In this document: positions 9,139 to 17,437 of the stretch, piece after piece
How the letters are laid out: each line of letters begins with the position of its first letter
Position numbering within the stretch: position 1 is the stretch's first letter
NCBI GenBank assembly: GCA_007376535.1
Contig: VMGK01000008.1
Location: forward strand, 1-49,504
From: Candidatus Berkelbacteria bacterium Licking1014_7
GTDB taxonomy: Bacteria > Patescibacteriota > UBA1384 > GWA2-35-9 > CG2-30-39-44
DNA length: 49,504 nt
Direction: 5' to 3'
Made by a program: the position numbers and the translations under genes
The notes under the pieces: generated by a model
What the model was told of the DNA's origin: nothing
Databases searched by the model: none
Seen by the model: the letters and a program-made list of their open reading frames with translations, nothing else

Positions 9139-10254
9139 TTACTCGCTATATTTTGAGATATTATACAAAATCCCCACACCTGCTAAAAGCGCGACGAGCG
9201 CTGATCCGCCATAAGAAATAAAGGGCAAGGGAATGCCAGTGAGTGGCAAAATACCGGTTGTCGCTCCGATATTTACCAACGTTTGAAATGCAATCCAAAA
9301 ACTAATGCCAGTCGCCACAATCCTGCCAAACGGATCCGGGCATTTTAACGCAATCGTAAAACCCTTGTATATTAACGTAGCGATTATAAGCACAATTACA
9401 AGCGATCGCAAAAAACCTAATTCTTCAACAATTATCGCAAAAATCGAATCAATATGTGGCTGGGGAAGATAAAGATATTTTTGGCGCGATTGACCAAAAC
9501 CCAATCCCCACCAACCGCCAGAACCAATTGCCAAAAACGATTGGGATATTTGATAGCCCGCGCCCAACGGGTCAGATAAAGGATGTAAAAAAGTTAAGAC
9601 CCTTTGCATGCGGTAATTAGCGCTTTTTATCAAAGCCCAAAAAAACATCAGACCAAATCCACCCGCAAAAAACAAATGAATCTTTGACGCGCCTGCCACA
9701 AAAACCATCACTGCCGCGCAAGCGGTAATGACTAAAACCGTTGACAAAGCCGGCTGTTTCATAATCAATAAAATCAATACACCCAAAATTAGAATAAACG
9801 GCGCCACACCAGACAGAAAATGCCTGATTTGATTTTTTTTACTGGCTAACCAAGCTCCGGCATAAACAATATAAATTATTTTCATAAATTCTGACGGCTG
9901 TAAACTAAACGGACCCACTTCTATCCACCTTTGCGCGCCAGCAATTTTTTGACCCAAGCCCGGTATAAAAACCAAAACCAAACCCAGCAAACCAATACCT
10001 AACAAATACACCGAATATTTTTCCCACACTTTATAATTAATCGCACCTAATACCATCATCACTACAATCCCCAGACCCAAAGAAATCGCCTGTTTAGTCA
10101 AGAAATAAGTATTATAACCATAACGGTCATACGAAATTACTACCGAGGCGCTCGAAATCATTGCCAATCCAATTAAAGATAACAAAAGCGCCAAAAGCAA
10201 AATCCAATAATCACCTTTTTTCCCTTGTTGGGGACGAAAACGATTTAGAGACAT
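9139..10254 (-). CDS. ftsW: SEDS-family lipid II polymerase/flippase FtsW (FtsW/RodA)
   Basis: This polytopic membrane protein is a peptidoglycan glycosyltransferase that partners with a class B PBP (ftsI, about 9 kb upstream in the same cluster). Family motifs are GAQRWIEVGPFSLQPSEF, HIDSIFAIIVEELGF and PLPFISYGGSAL; about ten membrane segments are apparent. Location in a dcw cluster favours FtsW over RodA. The track ORF starts at a TTG; the ATG at 10254 (MSLNRFRPQQG) is preferred, giving 371 aa. No clear Shine-Dalgarno site precedes it. A block of unrelated genes (10365-12377) now separates it from murD, its usual neighbour. Confidence 0.92.
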   Translation of the reverse strand: MSLNRFRPQQGKKGDYWILLLALLLSLIGLAMISSASVVISYDRYGYNTYFLTKQAISLGLGIVVMMVLGAINYKVWEKYSVYLLGIGLLGLVLVFIPGLGQKIAGAQRWIEVGPFSLQPSEFMKIIYIVYAGAWLASKKNQIRHFLSGVAPFILILGVLILLIMKQPALSTVLVITACAAVMVFVAGASKIHLFFAGGFGLMFFWALIKSANYRMQRVLTFLHPLSDPLGAGYQISQSFLAIGSGGWWGLGFGQSRQKYLYLPQPHIDSIFAIIVEELGFLRSLVIVLIIATLIYKGFTIALKCPDPFGRIVATGISFWIAFQTLVNIGATTGILPLTGIPLPFISYGGSALVALLAGVGILYNISKYSE

Positions 10255-10364
10255 AATATAGCAAATTTCGAAACTCAAATCTCAAATCTCAAAATCTAAT
10301 CTAAAATTCAAAATTATTTTAGGCACTACATTACACTTTGAAATTTGTATCTTGAAATTATTTT

Positions 10365-10544
10365 TTAAGCACTTCTTCCTGAATATTCCTGCGCCAGTTT
10401 ATTCCAGTATTTTCTTGCCGTATAATCATCAGGCTGATCAGTGAGCGCCTGCGCCACATCCACCACTGAAAACCACCACTCATTTTTGTAGAGTGTTTTG
10501 CGAATTTCTTTTCCCTTAAACAAAACAATTTTTGTGATTTTCAT
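10365..10544 (-). pseudogene. Bro-N (phage antirepressor / DinD-like) N-terminal fragment
   Basis: This 59-codon ORF is too short for the track. It begins MKITKIVLFKGKEIRKTLYK and continues with NEWWFSVVDVAQALTD and YWNKL. That is the start of the Bro-N domain found in phage antirepressors and DNA-damage-inducible DinD-like proteins. Full proteins are much longer, so this is a truncated remnant ending at a TAA in unrelated AT-rich sequence. The repeat CCTTGAGTTACGAAAT lies just upstream and has an inverted relative at 22133. It marks the edge of the foreign-looking insert between ftsW and murD. Whether the fragment is still translated cannot be told. Confidence 0.6.
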
Positions 10545-10606
10545 AAATGCCTTGAGTTACGAAATTGCTTTTTGAGACTGTCAACAAATACGAAAGTGAT
10601 ATTTCA

Positions 10607-11590
10607 TCACTCCCCCACGGGCGTGTTAGGAGGTTTGTTGGTGTGATAGTTGACCGTGTAGTCGGAGAGAGTGGGAGTGGAAACGCCGTCAGTGGAAGTG
10701 AGACGGGATTGAACTTGCAGATAAGTTTCACCCGCATCTTTTTTGGCTTGAGTGATGGTAAGTTGGTTAGGATAAGAGATGATTAGATTAGCCACATCGC
10801 CCGAAGCCCAAGCAGTCCAGCCACTGGTGGAAACTCCGCTGGAATTAACCAGTTGAAAACGATAATCAATCGTTGTGTTGGCTGGCTCGGTTTCATTGAT
10901 ATCAAAACCTTGATATTCTACTACATACCTTGCCGCATCGCCGGTAGAGCCGATTTGGGTGGAGGCAGAGGTATGGGTGGCAATACCGCCTTGATATAAT
11001 AAAAAATTATGAAGAGTTCCACCACAAGAACCTGGCATACATATTTCTTCAGGTTTCCTAATTCTAATATATCTAGCTGATATAGTCGGGCTAAAAGTTA
11101 ATTGAGAATATTGATATGCTTCAGCAAAAGTGCCTTGGTCTGAATAGCTATTGTCATCCGATGAAGTTTCAAAATGCCATACTGTGCCCGGATCTGCTAT
11201 ATAGTTATACATTCTCATCTTGTTAATACCTTCAATTTCTGAACCAAGATCAATTTTCCACCAGATCTCTGCTGAATTATTCTCCCCCCAATAAGTGTCT
11301 ATATCTCCATCTATAACCTTCCCTTTATTGGATTGATCTGTCGAGGCAGAGGTAGTTCTACCTATTAGGGAAATTTCCGCTTCTGACAATAATTTTATAT
11401 CGCCCGATGATGAATTTAGATCAACAGCCGCACTCGAATTTCCAGCGTCCCAGTCTGCTTTACTGGTAAGCCCGATAGTTGATGATGCACTTTTTGTTTT
11501 TTCAATATTTTTTCTATGGATATTAGGTAGGACATAAGCCATTAATAATATTACGATGATACTTGAGATAATAAAAACATTTTTTATCAT
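10607..11590 (-). CDS. Membrane-anchored discoidin (F5/8 type C) domain protein, probably truncated
   Basis: This is a predicted extracellular protein. The track ORF is over-extended into the neighbouring gene; the ATG at 11590 places a hydrophobic anchor or signal at residues 5-22. Residues about 80-200 look like a discoidin/F5-8C carbohydrate-binding fold: KVIDGDIDTYWGE, IWWKIDLG and ARYIRIRKPEE, with two Cys (CMPGSC). A second beta-rich region (about 215-318) follows. The chain stops abruptly after TNKPPNTPVGE, a point where proteins of this kind normally continue into further domains, so truncation is likely. It has no family link to the dcw genes around it and is part of the insert between ftsW and murD. 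Confidence 0.7.
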   Translation of the reverse strand: MIKNVFIISSIIVILLMAYVLPNIHRKNIEKTKSASSTIGLTSKADWDAGNSSAAVDLNSSSGDIKLLSEAEISLIGRTTSASTDQSNKGKVIDGDIDTYWGENNSAEIWWKIDLGSEIEGINKMRMYNYIADPGTVWHFETSSDDNSYSDQGTFAEAYQYSQLTFSPTISARYIRIRKPEEICMPGSCGGTLHNFLLYQGGIATHTSASTQIGSTGDAARYVVEYQGFDINETEPANTTIDYRFQLVNSSGVSTSGWTAWASGDVANLIISYPNQLTITQAKKDAGETYLQVQSRLTSTDGVSTPTLSDYTVNYHTNKPPNTPVGE

Positions 11591-11634
11591 ATTTTCATTA
11601 TACTTGAATATAAAAAACAAAGGAAATAAACGAT

Positions 11635-11658
11635 GCGCCGCGCGATTAAGCGCGGCGC
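11635..11658 (-). terminator. Hairpin terminator after the GC-rich gene
   Basis: Perfect 9-bp stem GCGCCGCGC/GCGCGGCGC with a 6-nt loop, 30 nt after the stop of the 11688-12377 gene, followed on the minus strand by a T-rich but interrupted tract (ATCGTTTATTTCC). Probably an intrinsic terminator isolating that gene. Confidence 0.6.
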
Positions 11659-11687
11659 GAATGGTCATAATGCAAAGGGGCATCCAG

Positions 11688-12377
11688 TCATCGAAGAAGA
11701 ACTTCGGAGATTTCGCCCTTGGAACTGGCGCGGAGCTCAACCATCACCACTTTGTCTGGCAGCGACAATTGGAGTTCGTCCCAGCCGCAAATAGGTGACA
11801 GTTTCCCCTGCTCTTTCCCGTTGACATATACTGTCAACCCTTGCGGGTTTTCAACATAGCCATTGACCCTGATCACCGCGATGGCGACCGGTTGGACGAT
11901 GTCAATGACAACCGACCCGCCAGCCCTCATGGGGTAGCTGGGCGACAACTGTCCATCCGTGAGCATGGGGACTTTTCCGCCAGTACTCTTGAACGCACAG
12001 CCCCCGGTGAGGTTTTCCGTTATAGCTACCTCTTGCTCGAGCTGCGAGTTCTTTTTGTTTTCTGCCAGGCGCCCTCTTCGAAGCTCATCGCTCGTTGGTG
12101 GGATGTAACTATCTGGCGGACGATCTGCTCCGACTTCCTTCTCTATTTGACTAACAACTCTGTCCCAATCGTCCTGCGACCAACGGACCGCTCGGGTCTC
12201 GGTAGCGGATCGCGTCCTGGATGGCGCCACGATCGCGACGAGCAACAATGTCACCGATGCCACAGCACCGATGATAATCACTATCCGGGTAAACCAACTC
12301 CACCTGATGTAGGTGGGCTGGTCGTCTTGCGCTTCCTCAACGACAGGAATCTCTACTTGGTGTCTTTCAGCAGCCAT
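11688..12377 (-). CDS. GC-rich membrane-anchored protein with a galactose-binding-like C-terminus
   Basis: I do not recognise a named family. Residues 1-30 are hydrophilic, 31-50 form one membrane segment (RIVIIIGAVASVTLLLVAIV), residues 55-125 are charged and probably extended, and residues 130-229 form a beta-rich unit (GGSVVIDIVQP, LTVYVNGKEQGKL, WDELQLSLP, EISEVLLR) resembling a discoidin-like jelly roll. The outside location is an inference from topology. Codon use is strikingly GC-rich compared with all neighbours. The gene has its own promoter (12451-12479), a good Shine-Dalgarno site (AAGGAAGG) and its own terminator, all consistent with transfer. Its downstream neighbour is also a discoidin-type protein, suggesting a two-gene surface module inserted in the dcw cluster. 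Confidence 0.72.
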   Translation of the reverse strand: MAAERHQVEIPVVEEAQDDQPTYIRWSWFTRIVIIIGAVASVTLLLVAIVAPSRTRSATETRAVRWSQDDWDRVVSQIEKEVGADRPPDSYIPPTSDELRRGRLAENKKNSQLEQEVAITENLTGGCAFKSTGGKVPMLTDGQLSPSYPMRAGGSVVIDIVQPVAIAVIRVNGYVENPQGLTVYVNGKEQGKLSPICGWDELQLSLPDKVVMVELRASSKGEISEVLLR

Positions 12378-12450
12378 TTCGGCACCTTCCTTTCAAGGAT
12401 TCGTGCGGCGAAAAACGAATCTATGATTGCCCTTCGCCACTTCTAACCAT

Positions 12451-12479
12451 AGCATACCAATATATACTAAAAAAGTCAA
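12451..12479 (-). promoter_or_regulatory. Sigma70-type promoter for the GC-rich surface protein
   Basis: Minus strand TTGACT, 17-nt spacer, TATGCT, about 75 nt before the ATG at 12377. Near-consensus hexamers and ideal spacing; the spacer and flanks are AT-rich, unlike the gene it serves. Confidence 0.75.
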
Positions 12480-12501
12480 TACTCGGAAGCGCAACTATCG
12501 C

Positions 12502-12550
12502 TTTAACCTAAAATCTGTCCTCTACAGTAGCGGACAGATTTTAGGTTAAA
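12502..12550. repeat. 19-bp perfect inverted repeat downstream of murD
   Basis: TTTAACCTAAAATCTGTCC and its exact complement flank an 11-nt loop. No T-run follows on the minus strand (T's precede it), so it is not a canonical terminator for murD. It could be a small transposon remnant or a processing or protein-binding site. Confidence 0.75.
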
Positions 12551-12563
12551 AAGATAAATTTTT

Positions 12564-13955
12564 TTACAAATACTTAATTATCAATTCCTTAAACTTTTGC
12601 CCTCTTTCGCTGGCGTTGCTAAACTGGTCAAAGGACGCGCTGGCGGGCGAGAACAAAATTGTGTCGCCCTTTTTGGCAATTTCCACCGCTTTATCAACCG
12701 CTTGTTCCAAATCATCAACCAAAACCGCCTTGCGCCGATGGGCATACGGTATCGCCTCAAAAATTTCCCGCTGGTTTTCACCCAGCAAAATCGCTCGCTT
12801 GGCTTTTTTGGCGATCGCCTTGCCCAAGCGCGAAAATTTCAACCCCTTGCTTTTGCCGCCGCAAATTAAAATCGGGTGAGGAAAAGCATCCAAAGCGCTG
12901 ATAGTCGCTTCGGGGTTGGTAGCGTACGAATCATTCACCCCGACTATCCCTTTTCGTTCCAACACCGGCTCCAAACGATGTTCCAAGGGGTCAAACGTCT
13001 TGACTGCGCGCGCGATTTGATTTATCCGGCTGCCCAAAATTCTTCCAACTAAAATACTGGCCAAAATATTTTCAAGATTATGCCTGCCTCGCAAACGCAA
13101 ATCAGACACTTTACAAATCTCCTCTTTTGCGCCATTGTATGCCAGTTTGACTTTTCCATTCTGTAAAAAAGCGCCTGTCTCCACTTCTTTTTGCAATGAA
13201 AACCACCAAATATCTGCCTGAGTAATGCCGGCAAAGGCAAACGACTTTATATAATCAGCATTTATCACTGCCACATCGCCCGGTTTTTGATGCGCCACAA
13301 TTTGATATTTTGCTTGAATATATTCACGCGCGTCCTGATGATAATCCAAATGATCATCGGTAATATTTAAAACCACTGCAATGTGCGGACTCCTACCCAT
13401 ATCCTGCAATTGAAAACTGCTCATTTCATAAACTATCTCATCGTCTTTTTTCAATTCATCTAAAAATTCAAACGGATCCACTCCAAAATTTCCCGCCAAA
13501 TAGACATTAACACTGATGCCAATAAACTTTTTCATCAAAATGCGAAAAATCAAACTGGCGGTCGTGCCCTTGCCTTTAGTGCCGGTAATACCGATGATTT
13601 TTGCTGGACACAGGTCAAAAAAAAGTTTGGTCTGAGAGGTAATGATTGCGCCTTGGTTACGCGCTTGCTGAATCTTTTGATTTAAATACGGAATACCGGG
13701 CGTGCGAATCACCAAATCAAAATTGTCCAAATTGTCCAGATACTCTTCTCCCAGCCTAAATTTCACCCGCGCCGTCAGCTTGCCTAAATGGCTGGCTCGC
13801 AGTTCATTTTTGAGCTTTTTATTGCGATCGCAAATGGTTATTTTTTTGGCACCGTGCTTTAAGAGCCACCTAAAAAGCCCCAGATTATTCCTGCCCAGCC
13901 CAACAATGGCGATTTTGGCGCCGACTAATTTTTGAATTTTTTCTTGAGTTTCTAT
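12564..13955 (-). CDS. murD: UDP-N-acetylmuramoylalanine--D-glutamate ligase, non-canonical start
   Basis: MurD is the Mur ligase adding D-Glu to UDP-MurNAc-Ala. The track ORF begins at an internal GTG (13766), but the frame stays open upstream and encodes the essential N-terminal Rossmann motif KIAIVGLGRNNLG and an ICDRN strand, so the gene clearly starts earlier. The frame is closed by a TGA 5' of GGAGGGGAT; the first plausible initiator after that Shine-Dalgarno site is AUA at 13955 (or AUU seven codons in), giving about 463 aa, a normal MurD length. ATP loop GITGTKGKGTTAS, NDSYATNPEAT and ICGGKSKGLKF follow. Two GCGATCGC octamers lie in the gene. Confidence 0.9.
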   Translation of the reverse strand: METQEKIQKLVGAKIAIVGLGRNNLGLFRWLLKHGAKKITICDRNKKLKNELRASHLGKLTARVKFRLGEEYLDNLDNFDLVIRTPGIPYLNQKIQQARNQGAIITSQTKLFFDLCPAKIIGITGTKGKGTTASLIFRILMKKFIGISVNVYLAGNFGVDPFEFLDELKKDDEIVYEMSSFQLQDMGRSPHIAVVLNITDDHLDYHQDAREYIQAKYQIVAHQKPGDVAVINADYIKSFAFAGITQADIWWFSLQKEVETGAFLQNGKVKLAYNGAKEEICKVSDLRLRGRHNLENILASILVGRILGSRINQIARAVKTFDPLEHRLEPVLERKGIVGVNDSYATNPEATISALDAFPHPILICGGKSKGLKFSRLGKAIAKKAKRAILLGENQREIFEAIPYAHRRKAVLVDDLEQAVDKAVEIAKKGDTILFSPASASFDQFSNASERGQKFKELIIKYL

Positions 13956-13984
13956 ATCCCCTCCTCAGTTCAAATTTAATAAAA

Positions 13985-15127
13985 TTAAATTAACCCCTTA
14001 CCAGTATTAATTATAAACACTTTTTTACTTTCTGGCACTAATCCTTGACTGAAACGTTCAAAATATAAGCCCAACCCCAGGGCGGCTGTTGGTTCGGCTT
14101 CGACGCCACGCGCAGTTAATGATTCATACGCTTCTATTACCCTATCCTCGTTTAATGGCTGTTTAATTGTATTTTTTCCCGTAAAAGCAAGATTAACCAT
14201 GCTTTTAATATCTCTATCTTGAAATAATAAAAATGGTTTGAATTTAGCCGTGGCTTTGTCGGCTTTACTGTCAAGTCTGGCTGGCTCGGCACCCAAAATG
14301 TTTATTGAAATTACTTTAGCAACATCTGCTTTTAATCGCGGATCGGGTACCCCGGCAGCATCGTTGCGCATTGAACGCGCCTGCCAGAATAAATAATTTT
14401 CCATTAATCTGCCTGAACCGTAAGGCAAATATATTTCATCCGGCTCTTCATTAAAAACTTCATGAACATGCCAATCGTAAAATACTGATGCTGGGTCAAT
14501 CGCTCTGCTTGAAGTTATATCTATACCATCAACATTGTCCGCAATTCTGCAAATCTCTGATCCGCTTAACCGTAGGGATAAATCTGTTGCGTAAATATTT
14601 ACCCGTAATTTTAATAACTCCTCTAAAATAGATTGTTTTATATTGAAATCGATGACCAATTTAGGCGGAGGTAAATCATATTTTTTAAAACATTCGGCTA
14701 ATGCCAGCCCTTCATTACCAGCTGTTATCACTGACAAATATGGAATCGGTATTTTTTCTAACTCCCCTTTAGTCAGAGTCTGTGCTCGGTGAATTTTCAG
14801 ATACAAGGCACGAGCATAATCACGATAAAGCGTGGCTAATTCCCACGCCGCTCTATCTTTGATGGTGCCGGTCGGATTGCTTGTGCGATCTGATTCATCT
14901 TTAACATATACTTTTCCGTAACCTTCTTGGGAAAAATCGAGTGGTTTTACCGGGGTAGCCCTCCATTCCGGCGCATCCGGATCTGCTTCGGCATATCTCG
15001 GAATTTCATCGCCCCACTTTTCTACTAAGCCGTAACTCATAAAACGGGGATATTCTATTTGCTTCTTAATTTCCCGCTGCAAATTATCCCTCTCGCCAAA
15101 TTGTCGCAAATTTCGTTCGTTAAACAT
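13985..15127 (-). CDS. PLP-dependent fold-type II enzyme (threonine-synthase-like)
   Basis: This belongs to the tryptophan-synthase-beta / threonine synthase superfamily. The probable Schiff-base Lys lies in SNPTGTIKDRAA (compare NPTGSFKDR). AGNEGLALAE matches the phosphate or substrate loop GN-x-G/A, YLPYGSGRLMEN is the glycine-rich PLP phosphate loop, and the C-terminal NTGKGLI matches the TGHGLK end of threonine synthases. Sequence between the motifs is divergent, so the substrate is uncertain; threonine synthase, cysteine synthase or diaminopropionate-type lyases are all possible. It lies 1 nt after the AbiEii-like gene and 30 nt before murD, inside an insertion between mraY and murD. Nothing links it functionally to peptidoglycan. 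Confidence 0.72.
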   Translation of the reverse strand: MFNERNLRQFGERDNLQREIKKQIEYPRFMSYGLVEKWGDEIPRYAEADPDAPEWRATPVKPLDFSQEGYGKVYVKDESDRTSNPTGTIKDRAAWELATLYRDYARALYLKIHRAQTLTKGELEKIPIPYLSVITAGNEGLALAECFKKYDLPPPKLVIDFNIKQSILEELLKLRVNIYATDLSLRLSGSEICRIADNVDGIDITSSRAIDPASVFYDWHVHEVFNEEPDEIYLPYGSGRLMENYLFWQARSMRNDAAGVPDPRLKADVAKVISINILGAEPARLDSKADKATAKFKPFLLFQDRDIKSMVNLAFTGKNTIKQPLNEDRVIEAYESLTARGVEAEPTAALGLGLYFERFSQGLVPESKKVFIINTGKGLI

Positions 15128-15128
15128 T

Positions 15129-15743
15129 TTAATAAACCTCCAAACTCGCCTCCACCAGCGCTTTTTTTATTTCTTCATCCGGGGTTTCAAACCCGGGCAG
15201 ATAGATTATTTTTTCCGAATAATCAATGTCTTGAAAATATACAAGTTGCGATCGCAATAATTTCTCGTTAAATTCCGCGCCGAAAATTTCCTCGGCTTTT
15301 TTTATCACTTTATTAATCTTGCGCCGCTTGAAGATAAAATACAAATCCACATAATCCTTCCATTTGGGACGGCGACCCAAAGCATACGCCTTCATCGCGC
15401 CTAAAGTCAGTAAATCGGGTAAACCGATTATATCTTCAAAACTTTCTGATGCCTCAACGGAAAAAGGATAATGAAAAAAAGTCATCTTAACTGAATCAAC
15501 CGAAAGAGTGAATTGACCGGTTTCATCGCGAATAGTCCGAAAAAATCTCTGCCGCCGCTTAATCTTTCGTCTGATTTTAAGATTATCAAACGATTGATTG
15601 GCAAACAAATCAAAATCAATCGACTGGCGATGCCCTAAATGAAGCGCGATCGCCGTGCCGCCAACCAAATAAAAATCTTTCTTGAATGCTTTAACCAGCG
15701 ATAATGATTGAACTTGCTCTTTGCTTAAAATTTCTTTATGCAT
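15129..15743 (-). CDS. AbiEii-like nucleotidyltransferase (toxin of a TA-type pair)
   Basis: The protein has the hallmark of the AbiEii/DUF1814-like branch of the polymerase-beta nucleotidyltransferase fold: VGGTAIALHLGHRQSIDFDLF (residues about 28-48, G-G plus D-x-D metal site), followed by DLLTLGAMKAYALGRRPKWKDYVDLYF, the conserved K-x-x-D-Y-x-D-L region. Members act as nucleotidyl- or GTP-transferring toxins in type IV-like toxin-antitoxin and abortive infection modules. The upstream small gene overlaps its start by 8 nt, the expected antitoxin-first arrangement. At 204 aa it is shorter than classical AbiEii (about 300 aa). Target and activity are unknown; the TA role is inferred from family and arrangement. 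Confidence 0.78.
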   Translation of the reverse strand: MHKEILSKEQVQSLSLVKAFKKDFYLVGGTAIALHLGHRQSIDFDLFANQSFDNLKIRRKIKRRQRFFRTIRDETGQFTLSVDSVKMTFFHYPFSVEASESFEDIIGLPDLLTLGAMKAYALGRRPKWKDYVDLYFIFKRRKINKVIKKAEEIFGAEFNEKLLRSQLVYFQDIDYSEKIIYLPGFETPDEEIKKALVEASLEVY

Positions 15744-15990
15744 ATCTGTTAAAATACAAAGTAAAATAGTTGGTAATTTTGGGATCGTAATTGGTTCTGG
15801 GGCGCGCTATCTGACGACGGAAAATTTCCGCGGTTTTTTTGATACCTAAAATCTTAAAGAGCCCCTGAACATCGTCCCAATTGCCCCAGTTGAGCACTGC
15901 TTCAACAATCGTCCCTTCAGACAAGCTATCATAATTTTTAGTGGACCAAAAAAGTCCCGGGCGTTGTTTGGCAAAATCTTGAATGGTCAT
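15736..15990 (-). CDS. Small antitoxin-like partner of the AbiEii-like protein
   Basis: From the ATG at 15990 this encodes 84 aa beginning MTIQDFAKQRPGLFWS. The pattern LFW...YDSLSEGTIVEAVLNWGNWDDVQGLFKILG resembles small DUF6922-like proteins that are commonly encoded directly before AbiEii-type nucleotidyltransferases. The extended track start (16035) reads through promoter-like DNA: a TATAAT within GTGTTATAATATAAA lies about 26 nt upstream of the preferred ATG. The stop overlaps the nucleotidyltransferase start by 8 nt, implying coupled translation. Antitoxin function is inference from context; no DNA-binding domain is evident. Confidence 0.65.
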   Translation of the reverse strand: MTIQDFAKQRPGLFWSTKNYDSLSEGTIVEAVLNWGNWDDVQGLFKILGIKKTAEIFRRQIARPRTNYDPKITNYFTLYFNRYA

Positions 15991-16019
15991 AGTTTTGATA
16001 GTTATCTTTTTTATATTAT

Positions 16020-16296
16020 AACACGACTTACACAAAATTACCTTATGTTATATTTTCTTGGATAATCGCTTCTCTGCACGCTCGTCGCCCCAGCGTGGCT
16101 CCTCGCTCGTCCTCGCCTCGTCGTGAATTAACAAATTTTTGTGAGTACTAAAAGGCAAAATATTTATATTTTGGACTTTGGGCTTTCATTTTGAGATTTG
16201 CCTGCCCCGTTGCGATAGCTTGCGGGGAGATTTGCCTGCCCCGTTTCGCGAAGCGAGTTCGGGGAGATTTGAGATTTGAGTGGCAAAGCCACGAAT
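16020..16296. repeat. Repeat cluster downstream of mraY
   Basis: No gene. It contains a promoter-like TAAGTCGTGTTATAAT copy (minus strand), a GC-rich run GGCTCCTCGCTCGTCCTCGC that recurs inverted at about 46035-46060, and two REP-like palindromes (CCCCGTTGCGATAGCTTGCGGGG and CCCCGTTTCGCGAAGCGAGTTCGGGG). Confidence 0.75.
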
Positions 16297-17340
16297 CTAT
16301 CCCCGACCAACCAACGCCATAAACAACCCGATAACCGCAAAAACCAAACCGACAACCCAGAGCCGCATCACCACTTTGCTTTCGCCCCACCCCAGGGCTT
16401 CAAGATGATGATGCAATGGACTTACCATAAAAAGTTTTTTTCCTCTGATTTTTTTGGATAAAATTTGCAAAATCACTGATAATGTCTCCACTACAAACAC
16501 AAATCCGATAATCGGTAAAATCAACGCGGTGTTGGTAAGCATCGCCACCACCCCCAGAGTCGCTCCGAGCGCCAAAGCACCGGTATCTCCCATAAAAAAT
16601 CGCGCCGGTCCGATATTAAACCAAGTGTAAGCCAATGTCGCGCCGGAAATTGTGGCGCAAAAAATCGCTAATTCCATTTTACCTGACAAAAGCGCCACCA
16701 AAGTATAAGCGCCAAAAGAATAAGTCAACAGCCCGCCTGCCAATCCGTCCAATCCGTCAGTAATATTAACCGCGTTGGCAGTCGCCACGATCACTAAAAC
16801 AAACAAAACAATATACCACCAGCCAAGATCAATGGTGTAAGGCAATCCAAACCAATTGCCTGCTGGAATATGGATTATTGTCCAGTCAAGTTTGTAATAA
16901 AACCACAATCCGCCCAAAATCGACAAAAGCAAAAGCCAGAAAAACTTCCATCTAAAACTCATACCCGCTACTTGGCTTTTACCGCGCAGATTTATCATAT
17001 CGTCTAACAACCCCAGCGCGCCAAATGACAAAAGCGTAAAAAGCGGCAAGAGGGTTTGCCCGCGCGAAAAATTAAAAAGCAAAGTGATAATACCAACACA
17101 AAGCCAGATTAAAACGCCTGCCATAGTGGGCACTTTGCGACTATGCTTATCTTTATGAAGCGCGTTATATACCACTGCCTTTTCACCAGTGATCGCTTGA
17201 GCGCGCGGCTTTTTCCAAAGTTTATATTTGTATAAAAAATGGGTTAAGACAGGCGTAAGCGCCATTGTCAAAAAAAACGCGCCCGCGAAAAAGCCAAACA
17301 AATCTGCCAGATCCCTAATTGAAAGTAAAAACATTTCCAT
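16297..17340 (-). CDS. mraY: Phospho-MurNAc-pentapeptide transferase MraY
   Basis: MraY is the polytopic enzyme that transfers phospho-MurNAc-pentapeptide to undecaprenyl phosphate, making lipid I. About ten membrane segments are evident. Active-site motifs are NITDGLDGLAGG (Asp pair), FMGDTGALALGATLG and SPLHHHLEALGWGESKVVMR. The 347 aa length is normal for the family. It follows murF by about 100 nt of repeat-containing DNA that includes a palindrome ATCGCTATCGCTCAGGCGAT, also found at 40410. In most bacteria murD follows directly; here a PLP enzyme and a toxin-antitoxin-like pair intervene. Confidence 0.96.
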   Translation of the reverse strand: MEMFLLSIRDLADLFGFFAGAFFLTMALTPVLTHFLYKYKLWKKPRAQAITGEKAVVYNALHKDKHSRKVPTMAGVLIWLCVGIITLLFNFSRGQTLLPLFTLLSFGALGLLDDMINLRGKSQVAGMSFRWKFFWLLLLSILGGLWFYYKLDWTIIHIPAGNWFGLPYTIDLGWWYIVLFVLVIVATANAVNITDGLDGLAGGLLTYSFGAYTLVALLSGKMELAIFCATISGATLAYTWFNIGPARFFMGDTGALALGATLGVVAMLTNTALILPIIGFVFVVETLSVILQILSKKIRGKKLFMVSPLHHHLEALGWGESKVVMRLWVVGLVFAVIGLFMALVGRG

Positions 17341-17437
17341 TATATTATCTCAAAATGCAAGACACAAATCTCCCGCCCGCCATCGCTATCGCTCAGGCGA
17401 TTAGCGGGCAGGCAAAATGACAATGTAAAGTTAAAAA

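Noticed and set aside
11841-12446. 201-aa plus-strand ORF opposite the GC-rich gene
   Set aside because: It is a shadow in GC-rich DNA without a ribosome site; the minus-strand gene has promoter, ribosome site, membrane helix and terminator.
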